Below are positions 1-8,583 of a stretch of DNA of 8,845 nt, one piece after another; positions within the stretch are counted from its first letter, which is position 1, and each line of letters starts with the position of its first letter. The notes below the pieces were generated by a model. The model searched no databases. It was given only the letters and a program-made list of their open reading frames with translations, and was not told the DNA's origin. Source of the DNA: Rickettsia typhi (GTDB lineage: Bacteria > Pseudomonadota > Gammaproteobacteria > Burkholderiales > Burkholderiaceae_C); NCBI GenBank assembly GCA_943325485.2, contig CALPPP020000039.1:1-8845 (forward strand), written 5' to 3'. Position numbers and translations under genes: made by a program.

Positions 1-1
1 A

Positions 2-1015
2 ATGCCAAGACCCAGCGACCTACTTTTGGACGCTTGGCGCAAGCCGGGTATCCTTGCTTGGAGCTTATTCCCCCTGACTTTTCTGAGCCGCATTTACCTG
101 TGGCTGTCAAAGATTTCTTACGCACTAGGTTGGCAGTCACCCACCCGTCTTTCTGTGCCTGTGCTGGTGGTGGGCAATGTGCTGGTTGGTGGAACAGGCA
201 AAACCCCTGTGGTGATCCACTTGGCGCAGCGACTCAGCCAGCTTGGCTGGCAGGTGGGGGTGATCGCACGTGGAGACGGGGGGCAGTTGAATGGCTGGTC
301 TGAAGTCACAGAGAGCAGCTTGGCCTCGCAAACTGGGGACGAAGCCCTCTTGCTCAAGAAAAAGCTTGGATTACCCGTTTTCATTGCCAAAAAACGAGCT
401 CAAGCAGCTTTGGCGCTTTTGCAAACATACCCCCAAACCCAGATCATCATCAGCGACGATGGCCTGCAGCACCGCGCTTTGCACCACGATATAGCCATTT
501 GCGTTTTTGATGACCGTGGTTTGGGCAATGGCTTTTTATTGCCTGCTGGACCTTTGCGTGAAACATGGCCTCGGCAGTTAGATGTGGGCGTGACACAGAT
601 CAAGGTCCATACAGGCCGTATCGCCTTTGAGGACAGTCTCGCTGCACACCGACAACTGGGGAGTTTCGCCGTCAATGGGCACGGCGAGCAACGCGATTTG
701 CATCTGTGGGCAGGCCAAGACGTTGATGCTTTGGCGGCTATTGCGCAGCCGCAGGCCTTTTTCTCAGCGCTGCAAAGCGCAGGCTTGACGTTGTCAAAAA
801 CCCAGGCCTTCCCCGACCATGACCCACTGCTTGATTGGCAGCCCGAACACGGGCGAGATGTGCTTTGCACAGAAAAAGACGCTGTCAAATTGTGGCCGCG
901 TCACCCCCAGGTGTGGGCGGTGCCCTTGCAATGTGAATTGCCAGCAGTTTTTTGGGAGATATTGATGCCACATTTGCAACGACTATCATTAAGCCATGGA
1001 CTCCAAACTGCTTGA
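2..1015 (+). CDS. lpxK: Tetraacyldisaccharide 4'-kinase (lipid A 4'-kinase)
   Basis: LpxK phosphorylates the 4' position of the lipid A disaccharide precursor with ATP at the inner membrane, late in the Raetz pathway. The 337-residue product has a hydrophobic N-terminal segment (about residues 17-43) that fits the family's membrane-associated helix. A Walker A motif [12 protein letters not shown] lies at 58-69. GDE at 112-114 and PDHD at 271-274 should carry the Asp and His linked to catalysis in characterised LpxK. SDDGLQH (151-157), LPAGPLRE (180-187) and TEKDAVKL (290-297) are family hallmarks. Two family positions differ: the usual SRGYG is ARGDG (89-93), and GDEP is GDEA. Length matches E. 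coli LpxK (328 residues). The ATG is the second base of the window, so its ribosome-binding site is not visible and a slightly earlier start cannot be excluded. It heads a compact set with the Trm112 gene and kdsB, as in other Burkholderiales. Confidence 0.95.
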   Translation: MPRPSDLLLDAWRKPGILAWSLFPLTFLSRIYLWLSKISYALGWQSPTRLSVPVLVVGNVLVGGTGKTPVVIHLAQRLSQLGWQVGVIARGDGGQLNGWSEVTESSLASQTGDEALLLKKKLGLPVFIAKKRAQAALALLQTYPQTQIIISDDGLQHRALHHDIAICVFDDRGLGNGFLLPAGPLRETWPRQLDVGVTQIKVHTGRIAFEDSLAAHRQLGSFAVNGHGEQRDLHLWAGQDVDALAAIAQPQAFFSALQSAGLTLSKTQAFPDHDPLLDWQPEHGRDVLCTEKDAVKLWPRHPQVWAVPLQCELPAVFWEILMPHLQRLSLSHGLQTA

Positions 1016-1178
1016 ACTGCTGGTGTGCCCTGTGACCAAGGGCAGTCTCGAATACAACCGCGAAAAGGGCGAGTTGGTCTCGCGCAGTGCTCGCTTGGCC
1101 TACCCCATTCGGGACGGCATTCCGGTGATGCTTGAAATGGAAGCTCGGCCCTTGAGTGACGCAGAACTGGGGCTTTGA
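996..1178 (+). CDS. Trm112 family protein (YcaR-like)
   Basis: A 60-residue protein of the Trm112/YcaR family. The match to E. coli YcaR runs end to end: a [12 protein letters not shown] start (5-16), the conserved [12 protein letters not shown] block (35-46) and an EAR tail (49-51). YcaR itself has no firmly assigned role; eukaryotic and archaeal Trm112 is a small zinc-binding activator of methyltransferases. The zinc ligands are largely missing here: of the cysteines in the CPxC and ELxC positions of YcaR only Cys11 remains, with Thr14 and Ser29 in the other places, so metal binding is doubtful. The gene overlaps the end of lpxK by 20 nt in another frame, and its TGA stop directly abuts the kdsB start in the same frame. 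Tight coupling suggests co-translation with these lipopolysaccharide genes; any functional link to them is inference. Confidence 0.9.
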   Translation: MDSKLLELLVCPVTKGSLEYNREKGELVSRSARLAYPIRDGIPVMLEMEARPLSDAELGL

Positions 1179-3656
<2,478 letters not shown>

Positions 3657-3677
3657 GGGCTTGTAAAAAACGAAAAG

Positions 3678-3693
3678 CTGGTTAAAAATACAG
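3678..3693. promoter_or_regulatory. LexA (SOS) box, distal copy
   Basis: CTGGTTAAAAATACAG has the LexA operator layout CTG-N10-CAG with an A/T-rich centre. It deviates at the fourth base (CTGG for CTGT) in the same way as its neighbour. Against the 20-bp E. coli consensus about 13 positions match, so it is the weaker copy. It starts 19 bp before the proximal box, nearly two helical turns, and lies 22 bp upstream of the asparaginase start codon. Confidence 0.7.
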
Positions 3694-3696
3694 TTA

Positions 3697-3712
3697 CTGG
3701 ATATCTAAACAG
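3697..3712. promoter_or_regulatory. LexA (SOS) box, proximal copy
   Basis: CTGGATATCTAAACAG, extended to TACTG...ACAGTG at 3695-3714, matches the 20-bp E. coli LexA consensus at 16 positions when compared by hand. It sits 53 bp before the lexA ATG, where an autoregulatory operator is expected. Promoter elements are loose: TTGTAA (3661-3666) with TAAAAA (3683-3688), or a -10-like TATCTA (3702-3707). Either would be covered by LexA bound at the two boxes. E. coli lexA also carries two adjacent SOS boxes. Confidence 0.88.
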
Positions 3713-3755
3713 TGTCCATTGACCGCAAAGAGAGCAGTTCATTTTCACCTACCTC

Positions 3756-3760
3756 AGGAG
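3756..3760 (+). promoter_or_regulatory. Ribosome-binding site of lexA (decides the start)
   Basis: AGGAG at 3756-3760 is 5 nt before the ATG at 3766. It settles the start against the longer reading frame opening at GTG 3712, which would begin inside the LexA operator. Confidence 0.88.
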
Positions 3761-3765
3761 CCCTC

Positions 3766-4431
3766 ATGGAACCCAGCAAGCTCACCGCCAGGCAACAACA
3801 AATTCTCTCCTTGATAGAAACCGCCATTCGCCAAACAGGCGCGCCACCCACCCGGGCAGAAATTGCCAAAGAACTTGGCTTCAAGTCAGCCAACGCTGCA
3901 GAAGAGCATTTGCAGGCTTTGGCCCGCAAGGGGTACATACAACTGGTCAGCGGCACCTCTCGAGGCATCCGGTTAAAAAACCCAGACTACGCATCAGCTC
4001 TTGAGTCTTCACGCACGCCCTATTCATTGTCGCTGCCAGGCTTGGGGCAACTGATATTGCCTTTGGTGGGAAGGGTCGCCGCGGGTTCTCCCATCTTGGC
4101 GCAAGAGCACATCGAACAAAGCTATGCCGTTCAAAATTCTTTGTTTACACAAACACCCGACTACTTGCTCAAAGTACGTGGCTTGTCCATGCGCGACATT
4201 GGCATCCTTGATGGCGACTTGCTCGCAGTCAAATCCTCCTCAGACGCACGAAACGGCCAAATTGTCGTGGCCCGACTTGGTGAAGAAGTCACCGTCAAAC
4301 GGTTCGAAAAAAACCTCTCTGGCATTCATCTGCACCCAGAGAACCCCGATTTTTCCACCATCCATGTCAGCCCCAGCGACAACTTTCACATCGAAGGCTT
4401 GGCCGTGGGTCTGATCCGTCACCAGTTTTAA
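3766..4431 (+). CDS. lexA: SOS-response transcriptional repressor LexA
   Basis: LexA represses DNA-damage genes and is inactivated by RecA-stimulated self-cleavage. The 221-residue product has an N-terminal winged helix-turn-helix ([13 protein letters not shown] 6-18; [13 protein letters not shown] 27-39; [16 protein letters not shown] 43-58) and a C-terminal S24-type peptidase domain. The cleavage site is Ala106-Gly107 in VGRVAAGSP. The catalytic serine is Ser141 in [13 protein letters not shown] and the lysine Lys178 in EVTVKRF, aligned by eye with E. coli Ser119 and Lys156. The linker between domains (about 73-98) is roughly 20 residues longer than in E. coli, which explains the greater total length (E. 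coli 202). The ATG at 3766 has an AGGAG and gives a start like E. coli LexA. Two SOS boxes upstream imply autoregulation. The next gene follows after 18 nt and probably shares its transcript. Confidence 0.97.
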   Translation: MEPSKLTARQQQILSLIETAIRQTGAPPTRAEIAKELGFKSANAAEEHLQALARKGYIQLVSGTSRGIRLKNPDYASALESSRTPYSLSLPGLGQLILPLVGRVAAGSPILAQEHIEQSYAVQNSLFTQTPDYLLKVRGLSMRDIGILDGDLLAVKSSSDARNGQIVVARLGEEVTVKRFEKNLSGIHLHPENPDFSTIHVSPSDNFHIEGLAVGLIRHQF

Positions 4432-4439
4432 CCCTCATT

Positions 4440-4443
4440 GGAG
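4440..4443 (+). promoter_or_regulatory. Ribosome-binding site of the lexA-linked small gene
   Basis: GGAG at 4440-4443 stands 6 nt before ATG 4450. The nine bases GGAGCCCTC here (4440-4448) are identical to those directly before the lexA ATG (3757-3765). A TTG at 4438 would give an N-terminal extension of four residues but leaves the GGAG inside the frame, so ATG 4450 is chosen. Confidence 0.7.
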
Positions 4444-4449
4444 CCCTCT

Positions 4450-4722
4450 ATGAACCTCGCAATCCTCACCTCACAACAATTGTTCCAACGCATCGATGCA
4501 GCTTACAAAGCACTTTGGCCAGCCAACGACCCCCATATGTCTGCACCTGTCACCGTGACTGTGCCCCAAGCTTCCAAGCCTTTGCGTGTGGTTCGGGTGG
4601 CTGAAGACGGCCAAGCATCACCCAGCAACGCTGGGCGCATGGTCATGTCGGGTCGAATGGCCGATATATGCGCCGAGCTTGATCGCTTGGTTCACCTTGA
4701 AGCCAGCAAATCCCTTCGCTGA
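4450..4722 (+). CDS. Uncharacterised 90-residue protein in the lexA operon
   Basis: I cannot assign a function. The 90-residue product has a possible N-terminal amphipathic helix (LTSQQLFQRIDAAYKALW, 6-23), a Pro/Val-rich middle (32-50) and a C-terminal segment GRMVMSGRMADICAELDRL (62-80) that looks like the conserved core: a short strand followed by a helix. I see no signal peptide, membrane segment or metal-binding cysteine pair (only Cys74). From memory, proteins with a similar SGRMADxCAELDRL tail occur next to lexA in other Comamonadaceae, but I cannot verify this here. It starts 18 nt after the lexA stop with its own GGAG, so it is probably cotranscribed with lexA and thus damage-inducible; that is inference from position. 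It shows no obvious resemblance to SulA, ImuA, UmuD or RecX. It ends 6 nt before the end of the convergent glutathione S-transferase gene. Confidence 0.8.
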   Translation: MNLAILTSQQLFQRIDAAYKALWPANDPHMSAPVTVTVPQASKPLRVVRVAEDGQASPSNAGRMVMSGRMADICAELDRLVHLEASKSLR

Positions 4723-4728
4723 GAAGCG

Positions 4729-5391
4729 TCAGGTTTTCTTGGCTGTCAGGCTGGCCATCAAAGCCGCGTTTTCTTTTCGATCAGCCAGCACTTTTTGCAT
4801 ATGGGGGCTTTCAGCCATTTTTTGGCCGTAGGCTTTCACAGGCAAATCAGCCAGCAAATCTTCACCCAGAACCAATTTGCATGCATTGACTGCAATGGGC
4901 AAATGAAAAGCGGCGGCGCAGTCGGCCAAAGTCATTTGGTCACCTGCTACATAAGGCGAAAACTTAGCCAATTTTGCAAAACCAGCAACGCCTTTGCTCA
5001 AATTTTTTCGAACCCGCTCTTTGGTGCCCTCGCTGACCTGACCGCCAAAAAAGGCTTGGGGGTAAAGCTCTCGAGCAACCAACTCGATATGTAACTCCAA
5101 ATACACAATCAGCTCCCGAACTTTGGCAGCTTGCATAGGGTCTGAGGGAAGCAAAGGGTGTTGTGGATAGGCGTGCTCAATGTATTCGGCAATCACCATG
5201 GACTCCGACAAGCAACCATGCGGGGTCTCCAAAAAAGGCACTTTACCCATGGGAGAGCGGCTCATCAGTTTGGGATGGCTGTTGCCCACCCAGACCAACT
5301 CTTCTTCAAATGCAATGCCTTTTTCGAGCAATTGCAATTTGTTTTTGTTGTAGTAGTTGCTGACTGCAAATCCGCACAATTTCAACGACAT
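4729..5391 (-). CDS. Glutathione S-transferase family protein
   Basis: A 220-residue member of the cytosolic glutathione S-transferase superfamily. The N-terminal thioredoxin-like domain (1 to about 77) shows FAVSNYYNKNKLQLLEKGI (8-26), where Ser11 or a nearby residue would contact glutathione. It also has the cis-proline motif GKVPFLE (49-55) and the glutathione-binding SESMVIAEYIE (62-72). The all-helical C-terminal domain contains the N-capping box and hydrophobic staple VAGDQMTLADCAAAFHLPI (148-166). The substrate cannot be read from sequence; stringent-starvation-protein-like or maleylacetoacetate-isomerase-like roles are possible but not supported by a specific motif. The ATG (complement of 5389-5391) has an AAGGA 6 nt upstream. 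The gene diverges from the 3-hydroxyacyl-CoA dehydrogenase across a 101-nt gap and converges on the lexA-linked small gene with 6 nt between stops. Confidence 0.9.
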   Translation of the reverse strand: MSLKLCGFAVSNYYNKNKLQLLEKGIAFEEELVWVGNSHPKLMSRSPMGKVPFLETPHGCLSESMVIAEYIEHAYPQHPLLPSDPMQAAKVRELIVYLELHIELVARELYPQAFFGGQVSEGTKERVRKNLSKGVAGFAKLAKFSPYVAGDQMTLADCAAAFHLPIAVNACKLVLGEDLLADLPVKAYGQKMAESPHMQKVLADRKENAALMASLTAKKT

Positions 5392-5397
5392 GACTGT

Positions 5398-5402
5398 TCC
5401 TT
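5398..5402 (-). promoter_or_regulatory. Ribosome-binding site of the glutathione S-transferase gene
   Basis: On the - strand AAGGA lies 6 nt before the ATG at 5391-5389, a standard Shine-Dalgarno that supports this start. Confidence 0.75.
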
Positions 5403-5456
5403 AGTAAGACAAGATCGTGGCATTCTGTCACAGCGGTCTGGATCCATGCCGATTGA

Positions 5457-5472
5457 AAGTCACGCAAGACTT
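5457..5472. promoter_or_regulatory. Operator-like inverted repeat before the hydroxyacyl-CoA dehydrogenase gene
   Basis: AAGTC-n6-GACTT is a perfect 5-bp inverted repeat whose half-site centres are 11 bp apart, one helical turn, ending 20 bp before the ATG at 5493. It lies in the divergent gap between two genes, where a TetR- or MarR-type regulator of acyl-CoA catabolism would be expected to bind. It overlaps TTGAAA (5453-5458). No matching regulator gene is in the window, and arms this short can occur by chance. Confidence 0.35.
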
Positions 5473-5492
5473 GGCAGAGATAATGCCAGGCT

Positions 5493-7013
5493 ATGAATAC
5501 TTTATTTCCAACTGTTGGTGTTTGCGGCACGGGCGCCATGGGTCAAGGCATTGCACAAATGGCGGCGCAGGCAGGCAGTCAAGTTTTGCTGTTCGACGCT
5601 GTTACAGAGCGCGCTATGCAAGCGCAGCAGGCCATAGCTGCGCAATGGCAAAAAATGCTTGATAAGCAACGCATCTCGACGGATCAACACCAAAACTATC
5701 TTGCATCTTTAAAAACCGTTGACAGTTTGCAAGCCTTGTCGGTTTGTGACTTGGTGGTCGAAGCCATTGTTGAAAACGCTCAGGTCAAACAAGCCCTGTT
5801 TGCGCAACTGTGCGAAGTGCTCTCAGGTGACGCGGTTTTGGCCAGCAACACCTCTTCTTTGTCCATTACCGCTTTGGCTGCGGGCTTAAAGCGCCCAGAG
5901 CGCTTTGCGGGTTTGCATTTTTTCAATCCTGTTGCCTTGATGAAAGTGGTGGAAGTGGTGCCTGGGCTTGCCACTGCGCCCGCGGTTTGTGAAAAATTGA
6001 AAGCCTATGTGCTGAGCATGGGTCACCAAGCGGTGTTGGCGCAAGACACGCCTGGCTTCATCGTCAACCATGCTGGACGCGGCTATGGCACAGAGGCTTT
6101 ACGCATTGTGAGTGAAGGCGTGGCAGACTTTGCCACCATCGATCGGATCCTTCGTGACCAAGTGGGCTTCAAGCTCGGCCCCTTTGAATTGATGGACCTC
6201 ACTGCTTTGGATGTCTCGCACCCCGTGATGGAATCCATTTACCACCAGTATTTTGAAGAACCGCGCTACCGTCCCAGCGTCATTACCGCGCAGCGCTTGG
6301 CGGGTGGCTGGTTGGGTCGCAAAACCGGCCAAGGCTTTTATACCTATGTGGATGGCAAAGCGCAAATTCCATCTGAACCAACAGCACCCTCAAGCACACC
6401 CAAGCCGCCGGTGTGGGTGTCTGCCCGTGCGGCTCGCCGCGGAGAACTCTTGCAATTGTTGAAAAACCTTGGTGCAAGCATTGAAACAGGGGCAGCGCCG
6501 TCTAACCAGGCCCTGTGTTGGGTAGCGCCCTTGGGTTTTGATGTGACGACCTGCGCCATTGTGGAGCGCTTGGACCCAGCGCGAACCTTGGGCATAGACA
6601 TGCTGATGCCCGATGAGGCGACCCAAAGACGTGTACTGGCCACCAACCCAGCGACGCGCAGCGATATGCGCGACGCCGCCCATGCCCTCATGGCGTCTGA
6701 CGGCAAAGCGGTGAGCGTGATCCAAGACAGCGGCGGGTTTGTCACCCAACGTGTGGTGGCCACCATCGTCAACATAGCCAGCGATATGTGCCAACAAGGC
6801 ATTTGCAGCCCTGCCGACTTAGACACCGCCGTCACTTTAGGCTTGGGCTACCCTTTAGGCCCTATGGCACTGGGTGACAGGCTTGGCGCAGACAACTTGC
6901 TGGAAGTGCTTTTTAACTTGCAAACCGTTTACGGCGACCCGCGTTACCGCCCCAGTCCTTGGTTGCGCCGCCGTGGTGCCTTGGGTTTAAGCTTGCGCCA
7001 TATTTCTGTGTAA
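5493..7013 (+). CDS. 3-hydroxyacyl-CoA dehydrogenase, two-domain PaaH/PaaC type
   Basis: An NAD-dependent dehydrogenase oxidising 3-hydroxyacyl-CoA to 3-oxoacyl-CoA. In the phenylacetate pathway its homologue oxidises 3-hydroxyadipyl-CoA. The 506-residue product begins with a Rossmann fold: GVCGTGAMGQGIA (9-21), Asp35 after the second strand for the NAD ribose, VVEAIVEN (88-95) and SNTSSL (118-123). The catalytic histidine is His142 in LHFFNPVALMKVVEVV (141-156). GFIVN (188-192) starts the first helical domain, which ends in the GRKTGQGFYTY block (275-285). After a Pro-rich linker (about 292-307), a second half repeats the theme: GGFVTQR (414-420) and GYPLGPMALGDRLGADNLLEVL (452-473). That two-module architecture is typical of PaaH-like proteins. 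The ATG leaves only seven residues before the Rossmann motif; its Shine-Dalgarno is poor. The crotonase gene follows after 3 nt, so they form an operon. Its pathway is inferred. Confidence 0.93.
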   Translation: MNTLFPTVGVCGTGAMGQGIAQMAAQAGSQVLLFDAVTERAMQAQQAIAAQWQKMLDKQRISTDQHQNYLASLKTVDSLQALSVCDLVVEAIVENAQVKQALFAQLCEVLSGDAVLASNTSSLSITALAAGLKRPERFAGLHFFNPVALMKVVEVVPGLATAPAVCEKLKAYVLSMGHQAVLAQDTPGFIVNHAGRGYGTEALRIVSEGVADFATIDRILRDQVGFKLGPFELMDLTALDVSHPVMESIYHQYFEEPRYRPSVITAQRLAGGWLGRKTGQGFYTYVDGKAQIPSEPTAPSSTPKPPVWVSARAARRGELLQLLKNLGASIETGAAPSNQALCWVAPLGFDVTTCAIVERLDPARTLGIDMLMPDEATQRRVLATNPATRSDMRDAAHALMASDGKAVSVIQDSGGFVTQRVVATIVNIASDMCQQGICSPADLDTAVTLGLGYPLGPMALGDRLGADNLLEVLFNLQTVYGDPRYRPSPWLRRRGALGLSLRHISV

Positions 7014-7016
7014 GCC

Positions 7017-7799
7017 ATGACAGCCCAACTTAAAAGCCACAGCCAAGGTCAAACCCTGGTCTTGACCATTTCTAACCCTGAGCACCGCAATGCTTTGGAC
7101 CCCGCCATGTACAGCGCAGGTGTGGAAGCCTTGAATGTGGCCGAAACCAACCCCGATGTGCGTAGCGTCATCTTGACGGGTGAAGGGGTGAATTTTTGTG
7201 CAGGCGGTAATTTGAACCGCATCCTCGCCAACCGCCAAGCGCCGCCCGATCAACAAGCGCAAGGCATAGACGGTTTACATAACTGGGTGGAAGCCCTGCG
7301 GACCTTTCCCAAGCCAGTGATTGCAGCGGTAGAAGGGGCAGCTGCAGGCGCTGGTTTCTCCTTGGTGTTGGCCTGTGACATGGTGGTGGCGTCCACTGAC
7401 AGTCTGTTTGTCATGGCGTATTCCTCGGTCGGTTTGTCGCCCGATGGCGGTGGCAGTTGGTTTCTCAGCCGTGCTTTGCCCCGCGCCTTGGTCAGCCAAT
7501 TTATGATGTTGGGCGATCGCATCCCTGCGCAAAAGCTGTTTGATGCAGGCATGGTCAACCAAATAGCGCCCAAAGGCGAGGTTCTGAGCCAAGCCTTGGC
7601 ACTGGCTGATCGGTTAAACCAGCGTGCACCGAATGCCTTGGCCAGCATCAAAGAACTGGCCCAGTCAGCAAGCAGTGACGATTTGTTCACGCATTTGCAC
7701 ACAGAAAAACTGCACTTCTTGAAAAACCTCAACCACGCTAACGCGGGCATAGGCATTCAAGCCTTTTTGGACAAGCAAACCCCTCACTACAAACCCTGA
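7017..7799 (+). CDS. Enoyl-CoA hydratase/isomerase family protein (PaaG-like or alternative oxepin-CoA hydrolase)
   Basis: A 260-residue crotonase-fold protein. The oxyanion-hole segments are NFCAGGNLNRI (59-69) and AAVEGAAAGAGFSLVLACDMVVA (103-125), followed by MAYSSVGLSPDGGGSWFLSR (133-152). Classical enoyl-CoA hydratase uses two glutamates; the first is replaced here (GGGCEL becomes GAGFSL) and the second is not at its usual place (YSSVG). Asp143 in SPDGGG sits where PaaG and related enoyl-CoA isomerases have their single catalytic Asp. So a double-bond isomerase or ring-opening hydrolase is more likely than a plain hydratase. From memory, similar Burkholderiales proteins are annotated as alternative-type oxepin-CoA hydrolase, which would fit a phenylacetate route together with the preceding dehydrogenase. 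The ATG is 3 nt after that gene's stop with no clear Shine-Dalgarno, implying translational coupling. A hairpin follows the stop. Confidence 0.9.
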   Translation: MTAQLKSHSQGQTLVLTISNPEHRNALDPAMYSAGVEALNVAETNPDVRSVILTGEGVNFCAGGNLNRILANRQAPPDQQAQGIDGLHNWVEALRTFPKPVIAAVEGAAAGAGFSLVLACDMVVASTDSLFVMAYSSVGLSPDGGGSWFLSRALPRALVSQFMMLGDRIPAQKLFDAGMVNQIAPKGEVLSQALALADRLNQRAPNALASIKELAQSASSDDLFTHLHTEKLHFLKNLNHANAGIGIQAFLDKQTPHYKP

Positions 7800-7805
7800 T
7801 TCACC

Positions 7806-7825
7806 CGCCGACGGTCCCGTCGGCG
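7806..7825 (+). terminator. GC-rich hairpin after the crotonase gene
   Basis: CGCCGACGG-TC-CCGTCGGCG is a perfect inverted repeat that folds as an 8-bp GC-rich stem with a GTCC tetraloop, 7 nt after the stop codon. No T-run follows (ACAAATTAACC), so it is not a standard intrinsic terminator. It may stabilise the 3' end of the upstream transcript or terminate weakly. It separates the dehydrogenase/crotonase pair from the Crp-type regulator. Confidence 0.55.
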
Positions 7826-7862
7826 ACAAATTAACCGACCAAGGTCACGGACAAGACAGCGA

Positions 7863-8579
7863 ATGGACGACCCTATCCTTACCATTGAAGAACGTGAAGC
7901 CATCAACGCTGGTCGATGGTTTTCCTCTCTTTCACCTTCATTGCGACACGACATACTGCGATGCGCCTATATCAAGCGAGTCAAGGACGGCGATCTGATC
8001 TCTGCCCGTGGCGACACGCCCGAGGAGTGGATGGCCTGCGCCAAAGGAGCCGTTCGGGTGAGCAGCACCTCACTGTCGGGCAAGCAAATCACCTTCACCT
8101 ATGTGGAGCCAGGAATTTGGTTTGGCGATGTGGCCATATTGGACGGCGACACCCGCACCCACGATGTCTACGCCCATGGGGAAACCAGCATTTTGTGCGT
8201 GGCCAAAGCCGATTTCCACAAAATCTTGGCGACCCACGTCGAGTTTTACGACGCCATGCTGAGGCTGCAAGCCAGGCGGATTCGCCAGCTGTTTGGCTTG
8301 GTCGAGGACCTCAACACCCTGCCCCTGCGCTCCCGCTTGGCCAAGCAACTGCTGCATTTGGCTCGCAGTTATGGGGTGCCTTCGCTGCACCACGGCAGCG
8401 AAACCCGCATCGGTTTGCATTTGGCGCAAGAGGAGTTGGCGCAACTGCTGGGTGCGTCTCGCCAACGGGTGAACCAAGAGTTGAAAGCCATGGAGCGCGA
8501 AGAGATCTTGCGCATCGAGCCCGGTGGCTTGGTGGTACGCGACCGCGAAGCCTTGTTGCGCATCAGCGCCTCCGAGTAA
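7863..8579 (+). CDS. Crp/Fnr-family transcriptional regulator
   Basis: A 238-residue regulator with an N-terminal cyclic-nucleotide-binding-like beta-roll (about 18-125) and a C-terminal winged helix-turn-helix. The roll contains PGIWFGDVAILDGDTRTHDVYAHG (83-106), which stands in the place of the cAMP phosphate cassette. The cassette is altered (FGDVAILDG with TRTHD instead of the usual GExxLL and RSA), so cAMP binding is doubtful. There is no N-terminal Fnr cysteine cluster (cysteines only at 34, 59 and 112), so an iron-sulfur oxygen sensor is unlikely. A long dimerisation helix (126-149) leads to the helix-turn-helix at QEELAQLLGASRQRVNQELKAMEREEIL (189-216). The ATG at 7863 lacks a clear Shine-Dalgarno; a shorter start at Met57 would cut into the roll. 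The phosphotransferase gene begins 4 nt after the stop, so this regulator probably controls that operon. Ligand and targets are unknown. Confidence 0.92.
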   Translation: MDDPILTIEEREAINAGRWFSSLSPSLRHDILRCAYIKRVKDGDLISARGDTPEEWMACAKGAVRVSSTSLSGKQITFTYVEPGIWFGDVAILDGDTRTHDVYAHGETSILCVAKADFHKILATHVEFYDAMLRLQARRIRQLFGLVEDLNTLPLRSRLAKQLLHLARSYGVPSLHHGSETRIGLHLAQEELAQLLGASRQRVNQELKAMEREEILRIEPGGLVVRDREALLRISASE

Positions 8580-8583
8580 GCCC

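Noticed and set aside
3712..3765. Upstream extension of lexA from GTG 3712 (18 extra residues)
   Set aside because: That start lies inside the LexA operator and has no ribosome-binding site, whereas ATG 3766 has AGGAG at the right distance and gives a normal LexA N-terminus.
4717..4728. Small hairpin CGCT-GAGA-AGCG at the end of the lexA-linked gene followed by a T-containing stretch
   Set aside because: The stem is only 4 bp and does not extend, too weak to call a terminator.
5425..5433. CTGTCACAG as a possible second LexA site before the glutathione S-transferase gene
   Set aside because: The half-sites are separated by one base instead of eight, which does not fit a LexA operator.
5453..5484. 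Possible sigma-70 promoter TTGAAA / GATAAT before the hydroxyacyl-CoA dehydrogenase gene
   Set aside because: The spacer would be 20 bp and the transcript start would fall about 2 nt before the ATG, which is implausible unless the mRNA is leaderless.
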